Shown: positions 36,806 through 48,402 of the stretch, piece after piece
Position numbering within the stretch: the stretch's first letter is position 1
Layout of the letters: every line of letters starts with the position of its first letter
Assembly: GCA_018350325.1 (NCBI GenBank)
Contig: JAEVLN010000008.1
Location: 3,243,794-3,307,793, forward strand
Source: Globodera rostochiensis
Lineage: Eukaryota; Nematoda; Chromadorea; Rhabditida; Heteroderidae
DNA: 64,000 bases
Direction: 5' to 3'
Translations under genes and position numbers: made by a program
The notes under the pieces: generated by a model
Databases searched by the model: none
What the model was told of the DNA's origin: nothing
What the model saw: the letters and a program-made list of their open reading frames with translations, nothing else

Positions 36806-37605
36806 CCGGGATTTACAGGCATTCGGTTTTTAGGGGACGGGCCCCCCCCCCCTGAATACGTGCCTAGCGTGTTTTTGGTGGTTATCGGCCCGAGGTACGA
36901 CGGGGCGGGCGGCTGCTCGTTTATTCTAGAGACGGGCAAAATCGGGTTTTCGGGAGAGACCCCGGCTAATCCCCGGTTCGAGCCAGAAACATCCAATAAT
37001 GGTTGGTCGGGCTCCCGTAAAATTTCGAAGAGTTTTGTTCGGGATTCCGCGGGGTTAAAAAAATTCACAATTTCGCCCGAAGCAACATCAAAAACATTTC
37101 TGAAAAACGGCCAAATTCATAACCCCCGCGGGATCCCGTCCGGTCTCCACCTATAAATAAATTGTTTTTGAAGAAAAAAAATCGCCCTTCGGACCAAACG
37201 CGACTTTGGCTTTACGCGACGAAATTCTCTGAACAAAAATTCCGATAGCCTTAAAAAGGAGGAAGACCGCGCCAAATGTGCAATTCAAGACCCGCTGAAG
37301 CCTAACCGTAAGAAGCCCATCAAAACAAATCCCCCCCCCCGCCCCCACCGTACTTACTCTTACCAAAAAATAATTATCTTAACAAGAAAAAAGTGAATGA
37401 AAAAAACAGAACAAAAATGGACAAGTGTGAAGTGGAGAGGGAATGAAAGAGTATGCTTGAGCCGCGATATGAGGTGATTGATTGGAGATGCGCGCAATGT
37501 GTGTGTTTCGTTTGGGTTGATTGACTCGGCACAACAATAAACAGAGAAAGAACCCTCGGCACAAAATCCGTACGCCCATTGGCAGGCACTTCTCCCGCGT
37601 CACTC
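36806..37605. other. Spacer with an unassigned open frame
   Basis: 36860-37156 (+) and 36727-37068 (-) hold overlapping open frames in relatively GC-rich DNA (plus-strand GGCSFILETGKIGFSGETPA). This may be a fragment of a dispersed repeat; no motif is recognised. A C10 run lies near 37331. The rest is AT-rich. Confidence 0.35.
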
Positions 37606-40600
37606 TCAACGGTAACCATTATGCCGTGCCACCGGTGTGGACGTGCTGTTGCTGCTGATGGTGGTATTGTTGTTGTTGATCGACGGAATCACTGCCGGCT
37701 GCACGCCTTGTTGTTGTTGCTGCAGGCGTTGCCCGATCAGTTCGCACAGCCGCGCCCGTTTGAAGCGTCGTGCCTCCGCAATGCCCAGCTCGAGCAGCTC
37801 GCGGGTCCGCTTTCGTGACGCCGATGCACTGGCCGCCGTTGATGCCACGCGTTCGGCAAGATTTAAAATCGCTAAAAATGTGTTTAATGCAGAAAAAAAA
37901 CAAAAAAAAATGTGTGTAGGAAATTTGGAACAAAAGAAATATGAAAATTCCATGACAAACAAAAAAAAAATGTTCAACATTCGCATCATATTTAAACAAC
38001 CCCCCCCCCTTTTTTAGCATTTTTAAACCCCTTCTCGTCCCAATAGAGTTTCACGCTTTTCGAATCCATTGCCTCAATGTTTCTAGGACGTGACACTTTA
38101 TGGTCATCACCAAACAGAAGCATTTAAGCCCCACCCCACCCCAACCCCCCAAAAAGGCGCGGCGGTTGAAGACGCTTAACAAGAAGAGAAAGAGAGAGCT
38201 AAAGACGAACTGGGGCCTTTCAGTCGCACAATTTGGCGAATTTGTCGCTGTTTCTCGAGCAGTTGGCACGTCTCCTCAGGGTGTTCGAGCACCCGTCCCC
38301 CTCGCCTCGTTGGACACTGAATGGTTGTGTTGCTGCTGTTCGCACCATTGCTTGCAGTGGTACTGTCAAAGTTCAAGGAGGACAACAACAACGACGATGT
38401 TGACGGTCCCATTCCTGCATTCCATTCATTGTCCTCCTCCAAGTCCTTCTGCGCGTCCTCATACTGCAGCTGTTGCTGATTTCGAAATGCATTGTACTGC
38501 TCCGCCTCCTGGTCCTCCATCATCATTGGTTGCTGCTGATTCTGCTCGTCGTTCTTCCCCCCTTCCAAGCCAACTTCATCATCGTCCTCCTCCTCTTCCA
38601 CCATGCGCAACGGCGCACGCTCTTCGTACGCGTCAAAGCTCGAATTTGTGGCGGCCATTTCTTTAGAGTAAAAATGGGAAAATATACACACACAAATACA
38701 GCTTGAAATCGCGGTGATGGTAAAAAGTGTGTACTTAAAAACTCCTTAAAAAAAATTTGGCACACAAATTTTGGATTTTTGAAAAAACACCCTCGGGGCC
38801 CCGGGGGTATGACACTCTCATTTATGACCAATTGATGATGATGAAGCGGTTGTTGCCTCTTCTGGACAGGAAATCACTGATGAAGACCGTCGTCGACGCC
38901 TATTAAAAACATCATCAAAAACTTAATTTTCCCCAAAATGTTATGCCATCACAGCCCACCTCCACATTGCCAACCGGTTCGGGTCAATCGGTCCAGGCCG
39001 TCGTCGGGGCGGTCGCACACCGGTCGCCAGGGTGCCCGCTTCTGAGCCGGCACGACGCCGTCGTCCACTGCCACCGCCGTTGGACGTCGATGAAGACAGG
39101 CCGTCAGAAGGCGCTGATGTGCTGGCACCGGCATTCATCTCACCCACCTAAAAAGAAGAAGCGCTTTTTCGGTTTCACAAAACATAAAGCCATAGGCAAA
39201 AATCGAAATTCGCCCTGGGGGGTAAAGAATGGGAAGGAAAGAACAGTGATCAGAGCATAAAATAAAAGGAAAACAAATTGGGATCAACGAAGAACAGCAC
39301 ATTAAATCACACCTCATCTGCAATGTACATGTTGCTCTTCTTGTCCAGCTTGAACGGGTTGCCGAACGCGTGCGGTCGGGCTGCCTGCGGCTCCAGCTCT
39401 CGCTTTGGACCCATTCCAATGGCGATCAGCGACTTGACGTAGTCTTCGTAGACACCCATTTTGCTGATCGGCAAGTTGGCCAAATCCTCTTGAAAAGGTG
39501 GGGGTTTTTTGTAAGATTTTTCCCCGGAGGGTACACGACAGGGCTTAGAATATTTATGTGATTTGTTTGATTGTGTATATGCAAAAACAGTAACAGTCCG
39601 CGAAAATATGTCCGCCAACACCCCACAATTGTGCAAAAATGTGGTATCCCAGTCCCGGAACGGCACCGGCATGCTGCAGTTTGATCTTCTGTCCTGGCGG
39701 GCCGCCCTGAAACACGTGCAAGTCGTTGCAGCCGCCGCCGCCGTTGCCGCCCCGCACTTGCTGCTCAAAATTGATGCGCATTTTGTCCAGCTGCGCGCAA
39801 AGGTTGGCCCGCGGGATGTCAAATGGATTCTTGAAGAGTTGTGAGGGCGGCACAGCGGACGTCGAAGCCGACGATTGAATGACGGCACCATCGCCGGCGC
39901 CGCCGCCCGTGGCGTACGGCACAAAAATGGTCAAATCGGGGCCAGTTGGCGGCAACAACTGCGGCTGCAGCGACGGGAGCAAACCGAGCGCGGGCCGAAA
40001 CGACGGGGTACAGTCGGCCGTCAACGGCATCGCCTTGCCGAGCAGTGCACGCGCACGGGACAGCTTCACCTGCAGAGGAAAGAAGGCACGGTTCTTCATT
40101 AAATTCAGAGCCCCCTTAGGCGTTAAAAGACACAGAACGGTTCAAATATCCAAAACAGCGCGGGTCATCATTTTCGAGACGTTCGGTCAAATCAAACTCC
40201 ACGGAAAACTCAAAATTTCGCCACCCCCCAAATGTGCCACGGCAGGACACATACAAATGCGGCCGGGTTGGCACCAAACACAGCGGCGTTTATGTTTGTC
40301 GGATCGCTCAGGCACTTTTGCACCGCCATGCATGCCAATTCGAACTCCTGCAAGGAATGGGGGAATGGGTTTTTTCCGGGGGTTTTTCGGTCAATCCACC
40401 TGAAGGCCCTGCTGTTTCATCTTCGCATGGTGGGTGCCCATGTTGATGTAGCCGTACAGCTTGGTGTTCGCCTCCTCCAACGACGGGGGCGCAATTTTCA
40501 GACGGTTCAGCTGCTTCTTCAGATACTGGAACAGAGAAAAGCGTTATTCTTTCTGATTTTAATCAATTCAACCACCAGAAAGTGATCTGATCAAGAAAAT

Positions 40601-43600
40601 TTATGCTAAATAAACGAACTTTTTATTGTCAAAAAAAAGTTTATATATTTTTAATCAGGATGTGTGCACCGTGTAATAATAGGGCGGCACGGTGTTCAAG
40701 TACTTGTCGAAGCGCTGTTGGAACGGAACACTGGCGATCATTTTGGCCCCCTCCTTGGCCTGGGCCAACAATGTGAGCAGGTCCGGGTAGTTGTACGGCA
40801 TCACCAGCAAATTGACGGTGGAGGCGGATGAAACCTTCAAGCTCAAGCAGTACAGCGAAATTCCGGTTTTATTTGTAGAAATTTTTTTGACCCGCTTTGC
40901 CCAATTGCCAACTGACCTTCAAATAGCCGAATGGTAGTCCAACACCCGGCTGCTTGAAGGAGCCCTCGACGAACACCTGGAAGGAAAATTTCATGGATTT
41001 GCGAGGTTGTTACAGTGGGGAGTGCCCGAGTGCGGCGTGGTAGGGGGGGGGGGGGGGTCTGACCCCCCCCCCCTTGCGCATCTATGACATGATTTGATCA
41101 GAAAGCCAGTGGATCGATTTGATTGGATCAGTATCACATTTTAGTACATCGACCACCGCCACCCCCAACAACAACAACAACAACAACCTGCCAGCACAAG
41201 TTGGGCTCCCGACGGCTGAGCATGAACTGGACGAGCGGTGTCGAGCTGTCCAACTCGTATTTGTCCAGCGGAAACTCCGGGTTGAACATCGGTTCGGCCC
41301 GTTCACAATGGAACAGCACCACCGGATGCGCAGGACGGGCGGGCAAACTGTTCCTGCACAAATTTTTATAAATTCAAAAATTAGAAAGCCAAGACTCCAA
41401 AAAAAATTTGTTTAAATTTTAACGATTAATAAGGGCACCTGACGGTGTCCGGCCAGAACGCCTCGGGGATGGGCCAAAAGGACGGTCCGGAGCCAGGCTT
41501 GGCCTTGACCAGCACCAACGTATTTGTCCAACAATCATCGCCAACGGCGGCCCCGTCACCGGCGGCACCCAATGCCGTGCTGTTGTCCTTGACCGCCTCG
41601 TCCTTCTGTTGCGCATCCTCTGAATGTTTGTTTGTAGATTAACCCCGGTCCCGGGCTGATAAAGCTGAGAAATCCGGACAGTCGGGCCCGGATTTTTCAA
41701 AATGCCGGAGTGCCTACTATGTTTTATTCGGGATTTATATCCAGAATTAAGGTAATTTTGATAGCAAATTGCAGATCGCTTTTTGTTGCTGATCGCTGAT
41801 CCCCGTATTTTTTGGTCCATCCCTCACCCCGGTTTGATCAAATATTTTACGATCACCCCCCCCCCCCCAATCACCCCCTTATCATGCCCACACTGACTGA
41901 CTGACTGACCCGTTGATGATGTTGCGGTGATCGGCGGCAGCAGTGGTGGTGATGGGTCTTGTCCATGCTTCCGGAACCAAACAAACACGCCGTTGTACTG
42001 GATGCGTTGCATAATTGTGTCAATGCACAAGAACAGTGTCCGGTGGGAAGTGATCGCAAATGAACGACCTGTGTATGATGGTAAATGTTTATTGAGACAT
42101 GAAACAGATTAAAAGTCGGATCTGACCCGATCAATTCCAAAAACAAAAAACTGTGTGGTTTTCGGGAGTTTGATCAGACACCAGTTCGAGACCCATCCGA
42201 TCGATTCTCTGTTCCCTCTCGCCACCACTGACCGCCCATTTGTGTGGCGAACGACTCGGCAATGCTCCGGTCGGGCAACGGCGCCATTTGCTGTTGCTGC
42301 TGCTGCGGAGTGCCAACGCCGGCACCGGTAGTTGAAGCCGTAGACGAAGATGACGCCGTCGCCGTCAACCGTTGGTGTCCGGCCAGGCGCAGCACAATTG
42401 GGAACATGCGCTGGTCCCAGCGGAACGCCTCAGTGGTGAAGTCGTTGCCGACCAGCAGACGCGGTTTTGGCACTTGCGCCTAAAAAATTGGTAGAGTAAT
42501 TTTCAGGAAAATTTCAACCAGTTTTGATTTAAATTTTCTAAAATCCGAAAGTTTAAAAACAAAAGAAGCATTTTCTGATGGGTCATACCGCCGGGTCGTC
42601 CGTCGGCAGTTCGGAGCCGTCCACCACCGGCACAATGACAACATGTTCGGTGTAACTAAAAAAACAGTATCAACTCTCTCCCTCTCTCTAAGCCATTTCC
42701 AAACAAGCATTCCAAGGAGTTCAAATTCAAAAAACATTTTCAAGAAGTTATCTCGGACATGAAAAACACCAAAAATTTCAAGAAAACATATAATTGTTGA
42801 GTCAAAATTTGTGTACCTGGGGAACCGTCCGAACCCGTAGTTCTCGATGCCGGCCCCCACACCGGTTTGCATTCGGTTGATGGTCAACAAACGCATCACC
42901 GACTCGACGCTCTGCTCGAAGTTGGCCACGCCTTTGGCGCGGAGGCCTTTCAACTGCTCGTTGAACACCCGCTGACTTTCCTTCCAGCCCGACTTAAAAA
43001 ACAATCGACGGGAAATTTGAAAAAAAAAAAAAATTCACAACGCTGAGGGGGCAATTTCCGGGCAAAAATTCGTTTTTAAATTTGAAAACAAATTGAAGAA
43101 ACGACGATTTTGGATATCATTCGAAAAAAATCGAAGAACACAAATTTGTGTTATCATAGAAATGGACGAAATTCAAAATTTTATCCATTTGAGATGCTCA
43201 AAATTGTGAAGGCGAATTCTCAAAAAAAAAACCTTGATGTTGTACGGATACTCCTCAAATGTCATCAACATGTACCGGTCACCGGAGGAGGCCGGGTCGC
43301 GTTGTCGTTGCTAAAATTCAATAAATTTTATGGAATTTTTTGCAATTTTTTCTCTATTCAATTTAATGATAACTTTCGTAGAAAACCCCTTCAAAAAATA
43401 GTCTTTTCGAGAAATTTTTGCAAAACAAAGCTTAAAAGACTGCTGCTTTTTCTCATTTTCATTAAAATTCAATGCAAAAATTATTTGTTTTTACACACTG
43501 TCTGCCCAGAGGGTTCGCTGTTTTCGAAAGTTTAAACTTTTTTGACCTTCAAAAATTGTTCGACTGTCAACCGAGCGAAGTCCAACAATGTGGTGCCCAA

Positions 43601-43657
43601 GTAAGACTTTTGCATCATCGATGCGCTTGTGTCAATTAAAAATATAATCACAGTCAT
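37606..43657 (-). CDS. dic-1: Integrator complex subunit 6 (INTS6/DICE1)
   Basis: INTS6 belongs to the Integrator complex, which cleaves nascent snRNAs and attenuates pol II. It starts at ATG 43657: MTVIIFLIDTSASMMQKSYL with the vWA metal site D-T-S-A-S. The next exons give DPASSGDRYMLMTFEEYPYN (43232-43315), GWKESQRVFNEQLKGLRAKG, EAFRWDQRMFPIVLRLAGHQ (about 42420), SFWPIPEAFWPD (about 41460), FPLDKYELDSSTPLVQFMLS (about 41240) and VNLLVMPYNYPDLLTLLAQA (about 40800). PFDIPRANLCAQLDKMRINF (about 39810), ISKMGVYEDYVKSL (about 39440) and RPHAFGNPFKLDKKSN (about 39360) follow. The exon 38658 to about 38220 joins in phase (SSSSI|EMAATNSS) using a donor near 38827. The C-terminal helix RTRELLELGIAEARRFKRAR (about 37760-37820) resembles the INTS6 C-terminal domain. 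The alternative is that 38658-37606 is a separate gene. Confidence 0.83.
41043..41073. repeat. G15-TCTGA-C11 hairpin in INTS6 intron
   Basis: Fifteen G's, a five-base loop and eleven C's form a perfect G:C stem. It lies inside an INTS6 intron and is similar in kind to the C-G palindromes at 15713 and 21039. Confidence 0.8.
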
Positions 43658-44204
43658 TGCAAAAAATCTGATTTCTTAAAAAACATTTTTTTTTAATTTG
43701 AAAAAAATCTTAATGCTCGACCAAACCCAAGAATTCCATTTTTTCATGTCCCGACAAGTGACAGAGGGAACAAATGCTTTGGAAATTTCCCCACCCCCCG
43801 GGGGCTACCCGCTTTAAGCGAAGCGCGGACCAAGCCGGACTAACGCTTGCTAACAATAAAAACAAAATGCTGCAGAGGAAAATTCGAAATCTGAAGCCGT
43901 AATATTTTTTTTTCTCTTAAAAATCTCGACCAATCCGGCGCGTGTGGACATTCTGCCGAGAACAACTTAAAATCTGGCATTTTCGCCGTCCTTTAAAAAC
44001 GACTTGGCTAAGAAGAAGCCGTTAATCGCCGAATACCATTCACACGTTTTTTGCATGCAAAGTCGAAATGCCGTCAGAGTTTCCAAAGTCCGTGGCAAGC
44101 AAAGCCTAATAGAAAAAGATTTCAATTCTCTGTTTTAATTTTCTCCAAGGCTTAAAGACTTTTCAAAACGATCAATAAGACTAAAAAAGAAGACAGAAAA
44201 TGCA
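43658..44204. other. Spacer between INTS6 and U2 copy B
   Basis: The INTS6 promoter region should lie at the left edge. A short GC-rich piece (CCCCGGGGGCTACCCGCTTT, about 43795-43814) is the only notable feature. No gene is recognised. Confidence 0.4.
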
Positions 44205-44526
44205 TAACAAAGTGAGAGAGAATGTTTTTTCCCTCCCTTTCCTTTCATTTCATTTTGCGTGAAGGCGCGCGCGCGTCCGCCCGCGTCCGCCCATCCAATG
44301 TATGACCCCCATCTTTTGTTGTCTGTTCAAGACTTTTTTCACACTCTCTTTGTCTCTATTCCACACTATATTCACTCTCTTCTCTTTTCCTCTTAAATTA
44401 TTGCACTATTTTCTCCGTTTCAGCGATTTCTCTGCGCTCAGACGTCCAATTTTGGTCCTTTAAAAGCTCCCCATACATTTACATTTGTGGCGGATGCATT
44501 TGTATGCTCCATTTGGCTGTCCGGGC
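44205..44526 (+). promoter_or_regulatory. Conserved upstream region of U2 copy B (snRNA promoter candidate)
   Basis: It matches 18372-18665 in inverted orientation, including TGTATGACCCCCATC and GCGCTCAGACGTCCAATTTT. Copy B has a longer GCGCGCGCGTCCGCCCGCGT stretch. The shared block is the best place to look for the proximal sequence element. Confidence 0.55.
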
Positions 44527-44713
44527 ATCGCTTCTCGGCCTTTTGGCTAAGATCAAAGTGTAGTATCTGTTCTTTACGGCTTAATCTCCGTAACGACCCC
44601 TATCGGGGTCAAAAGAGATTAACCAATTTTTGGAAAATGGTCGCAGCAGTGGGCTTGCTCCCTCTCGACCGCGCGTCGTCCCGGTATTGCACTTACCTCC
44701 GGGCACGGCGCAT
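44527..44713 (+). ncRNA. U2 spliceosomal snRNA (copy B)
   Basis: It begins ATCGCTTCTCGGCCTTTTGG and continues with GTGTAGTATCTGTTCTT (branch-site recognition), a stem with CCCCTATCGGGG, an Sm-type site AATTTTTGG and a terminal stem ending near GGGCACGGCGCAT. It is about 187 nt, the same length as copy A. Both copies retain the functional segments, so both may be expressed. Confidence 0.93.
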
Positions 44714-45050
44714 CTCCCCCACGGGGGAGATTTATGAGAAGTATTCTACTCGATTTATATACTGTTGGTTTGTGAAATGCGCAATTCATGTAGCCAGTAA
44801 AATTAATTAATTCAAAATTTTTAAAATTGTTATTTGAATTCCATCCCCTCATAATCGGCTCGTTTTCATACCTTCTGGAAATTTAATGCACACATTCTGA
44901 CCCTAATTTAAAAGTACTTCGTTCGCAAAAATGCTTCATTAATTTTTGACACAAAACTTTGAATTCGATGGAGGCAGGAACAGAGAGCATTTTGAATCTG
45001 ACGGATGTGTCTGATAAATGTCGAAAACTTTGATCAACAAGGACACAAAT
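44714..45050 (+). repeat. U2 3' flank, inverted duplicate of 18025-18184 with insertion
   Basis: CCCCCACGGGGGAGATTTATGAGAAGTATT is followed by about 175 bp absent from copy A (about 44750-44925). The duplicated sequence then resumes (TTCGCAAAAATGCT(T/C)CATTAA) until about 45050. The insertion is bounded by short AGTA(T/C)T similarity. Confidence 0.65.
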
Positions 45051-45284
45051 CCGTTGTTGTAAGTCTAAAACCAGTTTTGGTTGAATAAGAAATTCAATTG
45101 TTAAATGTAAAAACCAGTCGAGTTCCATAAAGAGCTGTAAAAATATCCTAAAGGCATCTCCATTCAAAAAACACTCCATAACTCTTTTTTGTACTGATTT
45201 TCAGGATAAATCGCATTTTTGGACCAATTTTGTTAACAAATTGAGTCGAAAATCCAAAAATTTACCCGGCGGCAAAAGGAAAAA

Positions 45285-45830
45285 TGCCAAAAGGGAAAAG
45301 TGCCTAAAGGGGAAAATGCCAAAAGGGAACGGTGCCAAAAGGAAAAGTGCAAAAAGGTGAAATGCCACGGGGGAAAAGCCAAAAGCGGGGAAACAGTGCC
45401 GAGAGGGAAAAGTGCCAAAAGGCAAAATGCCAAAAGGGAACGGTGCCAAAAAGAAAAGTGCAAAAAGGTGAAATGCCACGGGGGAAAAGCCAAAAGCGGG
45501 GGAACAGTGCCGAGAGGGAAAAGTGCCAAAAGGCAAAATGCCAAAAAGGAACGGTGCCAAAAGGCAAAAAGGTGAAATGTCACGGGTGAAAAGCCAAAAG
45601 CGGGGAAAAGTGCCAAAAAGGAAATTAAGAGGGAAAAGTGTCATAAGATGAAAATGCCAAAACGAAAAGTGCCAAAAGGTGAAATGCCAAGGGGGAAAAG
45701 CCAAAAGCGGGGAAAGTGAGATGGGGGAATGTGCCATAAGTGGGTAAAGCTAAAAGTTGGAAAATGTCAAAAGGATAAAACGCCGAGAGGAAAAAGTGCC
45801 AAAAAGGGAAAATGTCAAAAGAAGAAATTT
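45285..45830 (+). repeat. GCCAAAAGGGAAAA minisatellite with 111-bp higher-order unit
   Basis: Degenerate GCCAAAAGG(G/A)AAA words run for about 550 bp. Within 45318-45640 a 111-bp compound unit (marked by GCCAAAAGGGAACGG at 45318, 45429 and a one-base variant at 45540) repeats; the third copy is shortened. No coding is inferred despite open frames on both strands. Confidence 0.8.
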
Positions 45831-45885
45831 CAAGGATAAGCGTTGAAGTATTTCAATCAAATCTGTGCATAACATATCCGTACTT

Positions 45886-45925
45886 CTAGCGGTTGGTGCG
45901 CCGTTAGGCGCACCTAAACCGCTAG
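45886..45925. repeat. 40-bp near-perfect hairpin
   Basis: Stem CTAGCGGTT + GGTGCGCC, loop GTTA, stem GGCGCACC + (TA)AACCGCTAG. It is a compact fold-back in AT-rich DNA; target duplication not evident. Confidence 0.75.
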
Positions 45926-48159
45926 TGTCTTAAAATATAGTAACTCTTTATTTTTGCATGAAATGTGCGTTTTCTAACTATATTTCTCTACACCAGCAAT
46001 TTTTCTCAACAATTCGGGAGTGGAAATTGGAGCTTTTCACATGGATTTTTGATTTGCCGATTTTCAGTTTTCCGGGTCCGACGGCGCCGACAGGTGCCGT
46101 CGGGAAAATTTTTTTAATTTTATAACATTTTGTGCAACATTTCGAAAACCTTGCCGATTTCGTTTTTTCAAAAATGCAATTTTTTTCAAAATTCTGCTTT
46201 AGTATGGGTGGGGGGGGGGGGTAGAGTGCGGCAAAACCGGATTTGCGGATCCCGCTGCGGGATTACAAGTCAAAATCTCGTGCGGGATCGGATTGCGGGA
46301 TTAATCCCGCATTTTAAATTTGCGGGATCCCGCGCGGGATTGTGGGATTTTTAAATTTTACCAAAAAAATCAAAACACCTTTCAAACTGGACCGAATTGT
46401 TCAATTTGTATGAAGCTCTTATTTATCCAAGACTACTTGTAACTAGGGCCGGGACCGGGATTTTTGGGAAAAACCGGGATTGGGATTAACCTAGATTGAC
46501 AATGGGAGGATTTTTTTTGTTGTAATGGTCAAGGGTGAACCAAATTTTTTTTTATTATTCAAAAATATCTTCCTCATTGTCTTCAATTTCGAATGCCTCA
46601 GCATCAAATTTTTTGAGAATTCTGGCTTCAATTCTGCTGCTGGGGCTGAGGAAGGGGTCGGCGGTGCCGATAGGCGCCGCCGGGGAAAATTTTTGGAATT
46701 TTTACTCGAGATTTGCAACAAATACGGCTATTTTTGAATTTTTGACTCCATTTATTTTAGGGGTGCCATTTGTAATTATTTATCAGAAATGTACTGATAT
46801 TAGAAGGCAGATCTGACAAATTAAAAATGTACTGATTTGTCAGAAATGTACTGATTTTAGCTCGGCGTACTGATTTTGTACTGATTTTCAGGATAATTCG
46901 CATTTTTGGACCAATTGGCTTAGCGTTTGGTTTGCCCACACATTCTGGAAGTGAACGGTGTCTTTCTATTAATTGAAGAAAAACAACTGCATACATTAAA
47001 TGGGAAAGCTCCAATTTTGTTGAAAATCGTTTAAAGAAATTATATTTCATTTTTAAAAAAGTTGTGAGAAATGATTTAAAAATTGCAGCTAAAATTTTAG
47101 GTGAAAATGAATAGGGTTTAAATGGACTTCTAAGGCCCTTAAATTTTAGCCGAAAATTTTAAACAATACACTTTGACAGTTTCTAATTTGAATATAATTT
47201 AATTTGTCTATTTTTAACAAAATTGGAGTTTACCCATTTTGTGGGAATTCTATGTGATTTAAATTGGTTTCTTTTAGCTCGGGAAGTATCGTACAAAAAA
47301 AAAGTCAAGCCGGTTTAATTCGTTTTTAAGAAGTTCAACGTGAAAAACACCCAAAATCAGGGCAGTTTATTGCAATAACTTTTTTAAGAATTTTTTAATT
47401 GATTAGCGTTGGCTTAACTATAGCTTTTAAAAGCTTAGACCTTTCCAATGACATCTTAATTGTTTGATTTGGTTGAGTTTAAAAAAAGTTATATGCTTTT
47501 AATTGCTGGCACTGAAGTGTCCCGGCACTGAAGTGATGCGTTTGTTTTGTGCCAAATAGTTTTCTCTCATCAGCACGCGAAAAGTTTATTGATTTTGTGT
47601 CTGCCCTTCCCATAAATGCAAGTTTTGTTCCTTCTTCTTCCACATTTGTTTATACAATCATTTTGAATGGACCCTTACAAATTAGCCTCTTAATTCAGAA
47701 CGAGTGAAAAAAGATGATAGAGCCAAAAAAAAAGCAAAAGTTTCGTGTATTTGTGAAAATTCCTTAACAAAAAAGCAACTAAAAATGTCCCCCTAAAAAC
47801 CGAAGAATCTTTTGCTACATATGTATACCTAGGTAGGTAGTTTAACAAGCAATAAAAGTTGAAAACCACAAAAAAACCGACTTTTTCTCCCGACTGCCTC
47901 CTCCCCCGAAAAATTTCTGGCTCTGGGCCTCCACGGCACTGGCGGAGCCTGATTTTTTTTGAAAATTTTAAAATGATATCCAACTTTTTATCGGAAAAAT
48001 TGCTTAACAAAAATGCAATAAACAGCAAAAAATACAAAAATCCCTAAGAATCGACTTTTTGGATCGCCCCCCCACCCCCGAAAAAAATTGCTGGCTCCGC
48101 CCTTTGCCTCCGGGTACCCGGCCGAACCCTGTATGTTGTTGTTTACACGTTTTGGCTAC
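45926..48159. other. Spacer with GC-rich palindromic fragments, no gene
   Basis: 46083-46110 (GACGGCGCCGACAGGTGCCG) and 46655-46685 resemble, inverted, GC-rich motifs inside the hAT-like element at about 9975-10145. 46240-46350 is made of GCGGGATCCCGC-type words and 46443-46495 of GGGACCGGGATT words. The remainder is AT-rich with no convincing open frame. Confidence 0.45.
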
Positions 48160-48402
48160 GACAAAATTGTTTTGGTTTATTCAAAACAAAGAAAAGTTTT
48201 CGTAAACATATTTTGTTTTAAAGAAAGCACAAATTCTTGGAGTGTTCACACTTTTAGGCTACGAATTTTGATGCTTCCCTTTCTCTTCATAAACAAAGAA
48301 ATTGTTGGAAACATTTTTTGTTTATAAAATGAATTTCATATTGCTCACACATTTTTGGATAGTTTACACTGATTTTGTTCATATCATTTTTAGTCTAAAT
48401 AC

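Noticed and set aside
36860..37156. 98-codon plus-strand frame in GC-rich spacer as a gene
   Set aside because: An overlapping antisense frame is equally open, no motif is recognised and it sits among transposable-element fragments. Listed only as part of the spacer.
45233..45737. Open frames of 127-178 codons on the minus strand (phenylalanine-rich)
   Set aside because: They lie entirely within the GCCAAAAGG minisatellite and show repeated peptide blocks every 37 residues (111 bp).
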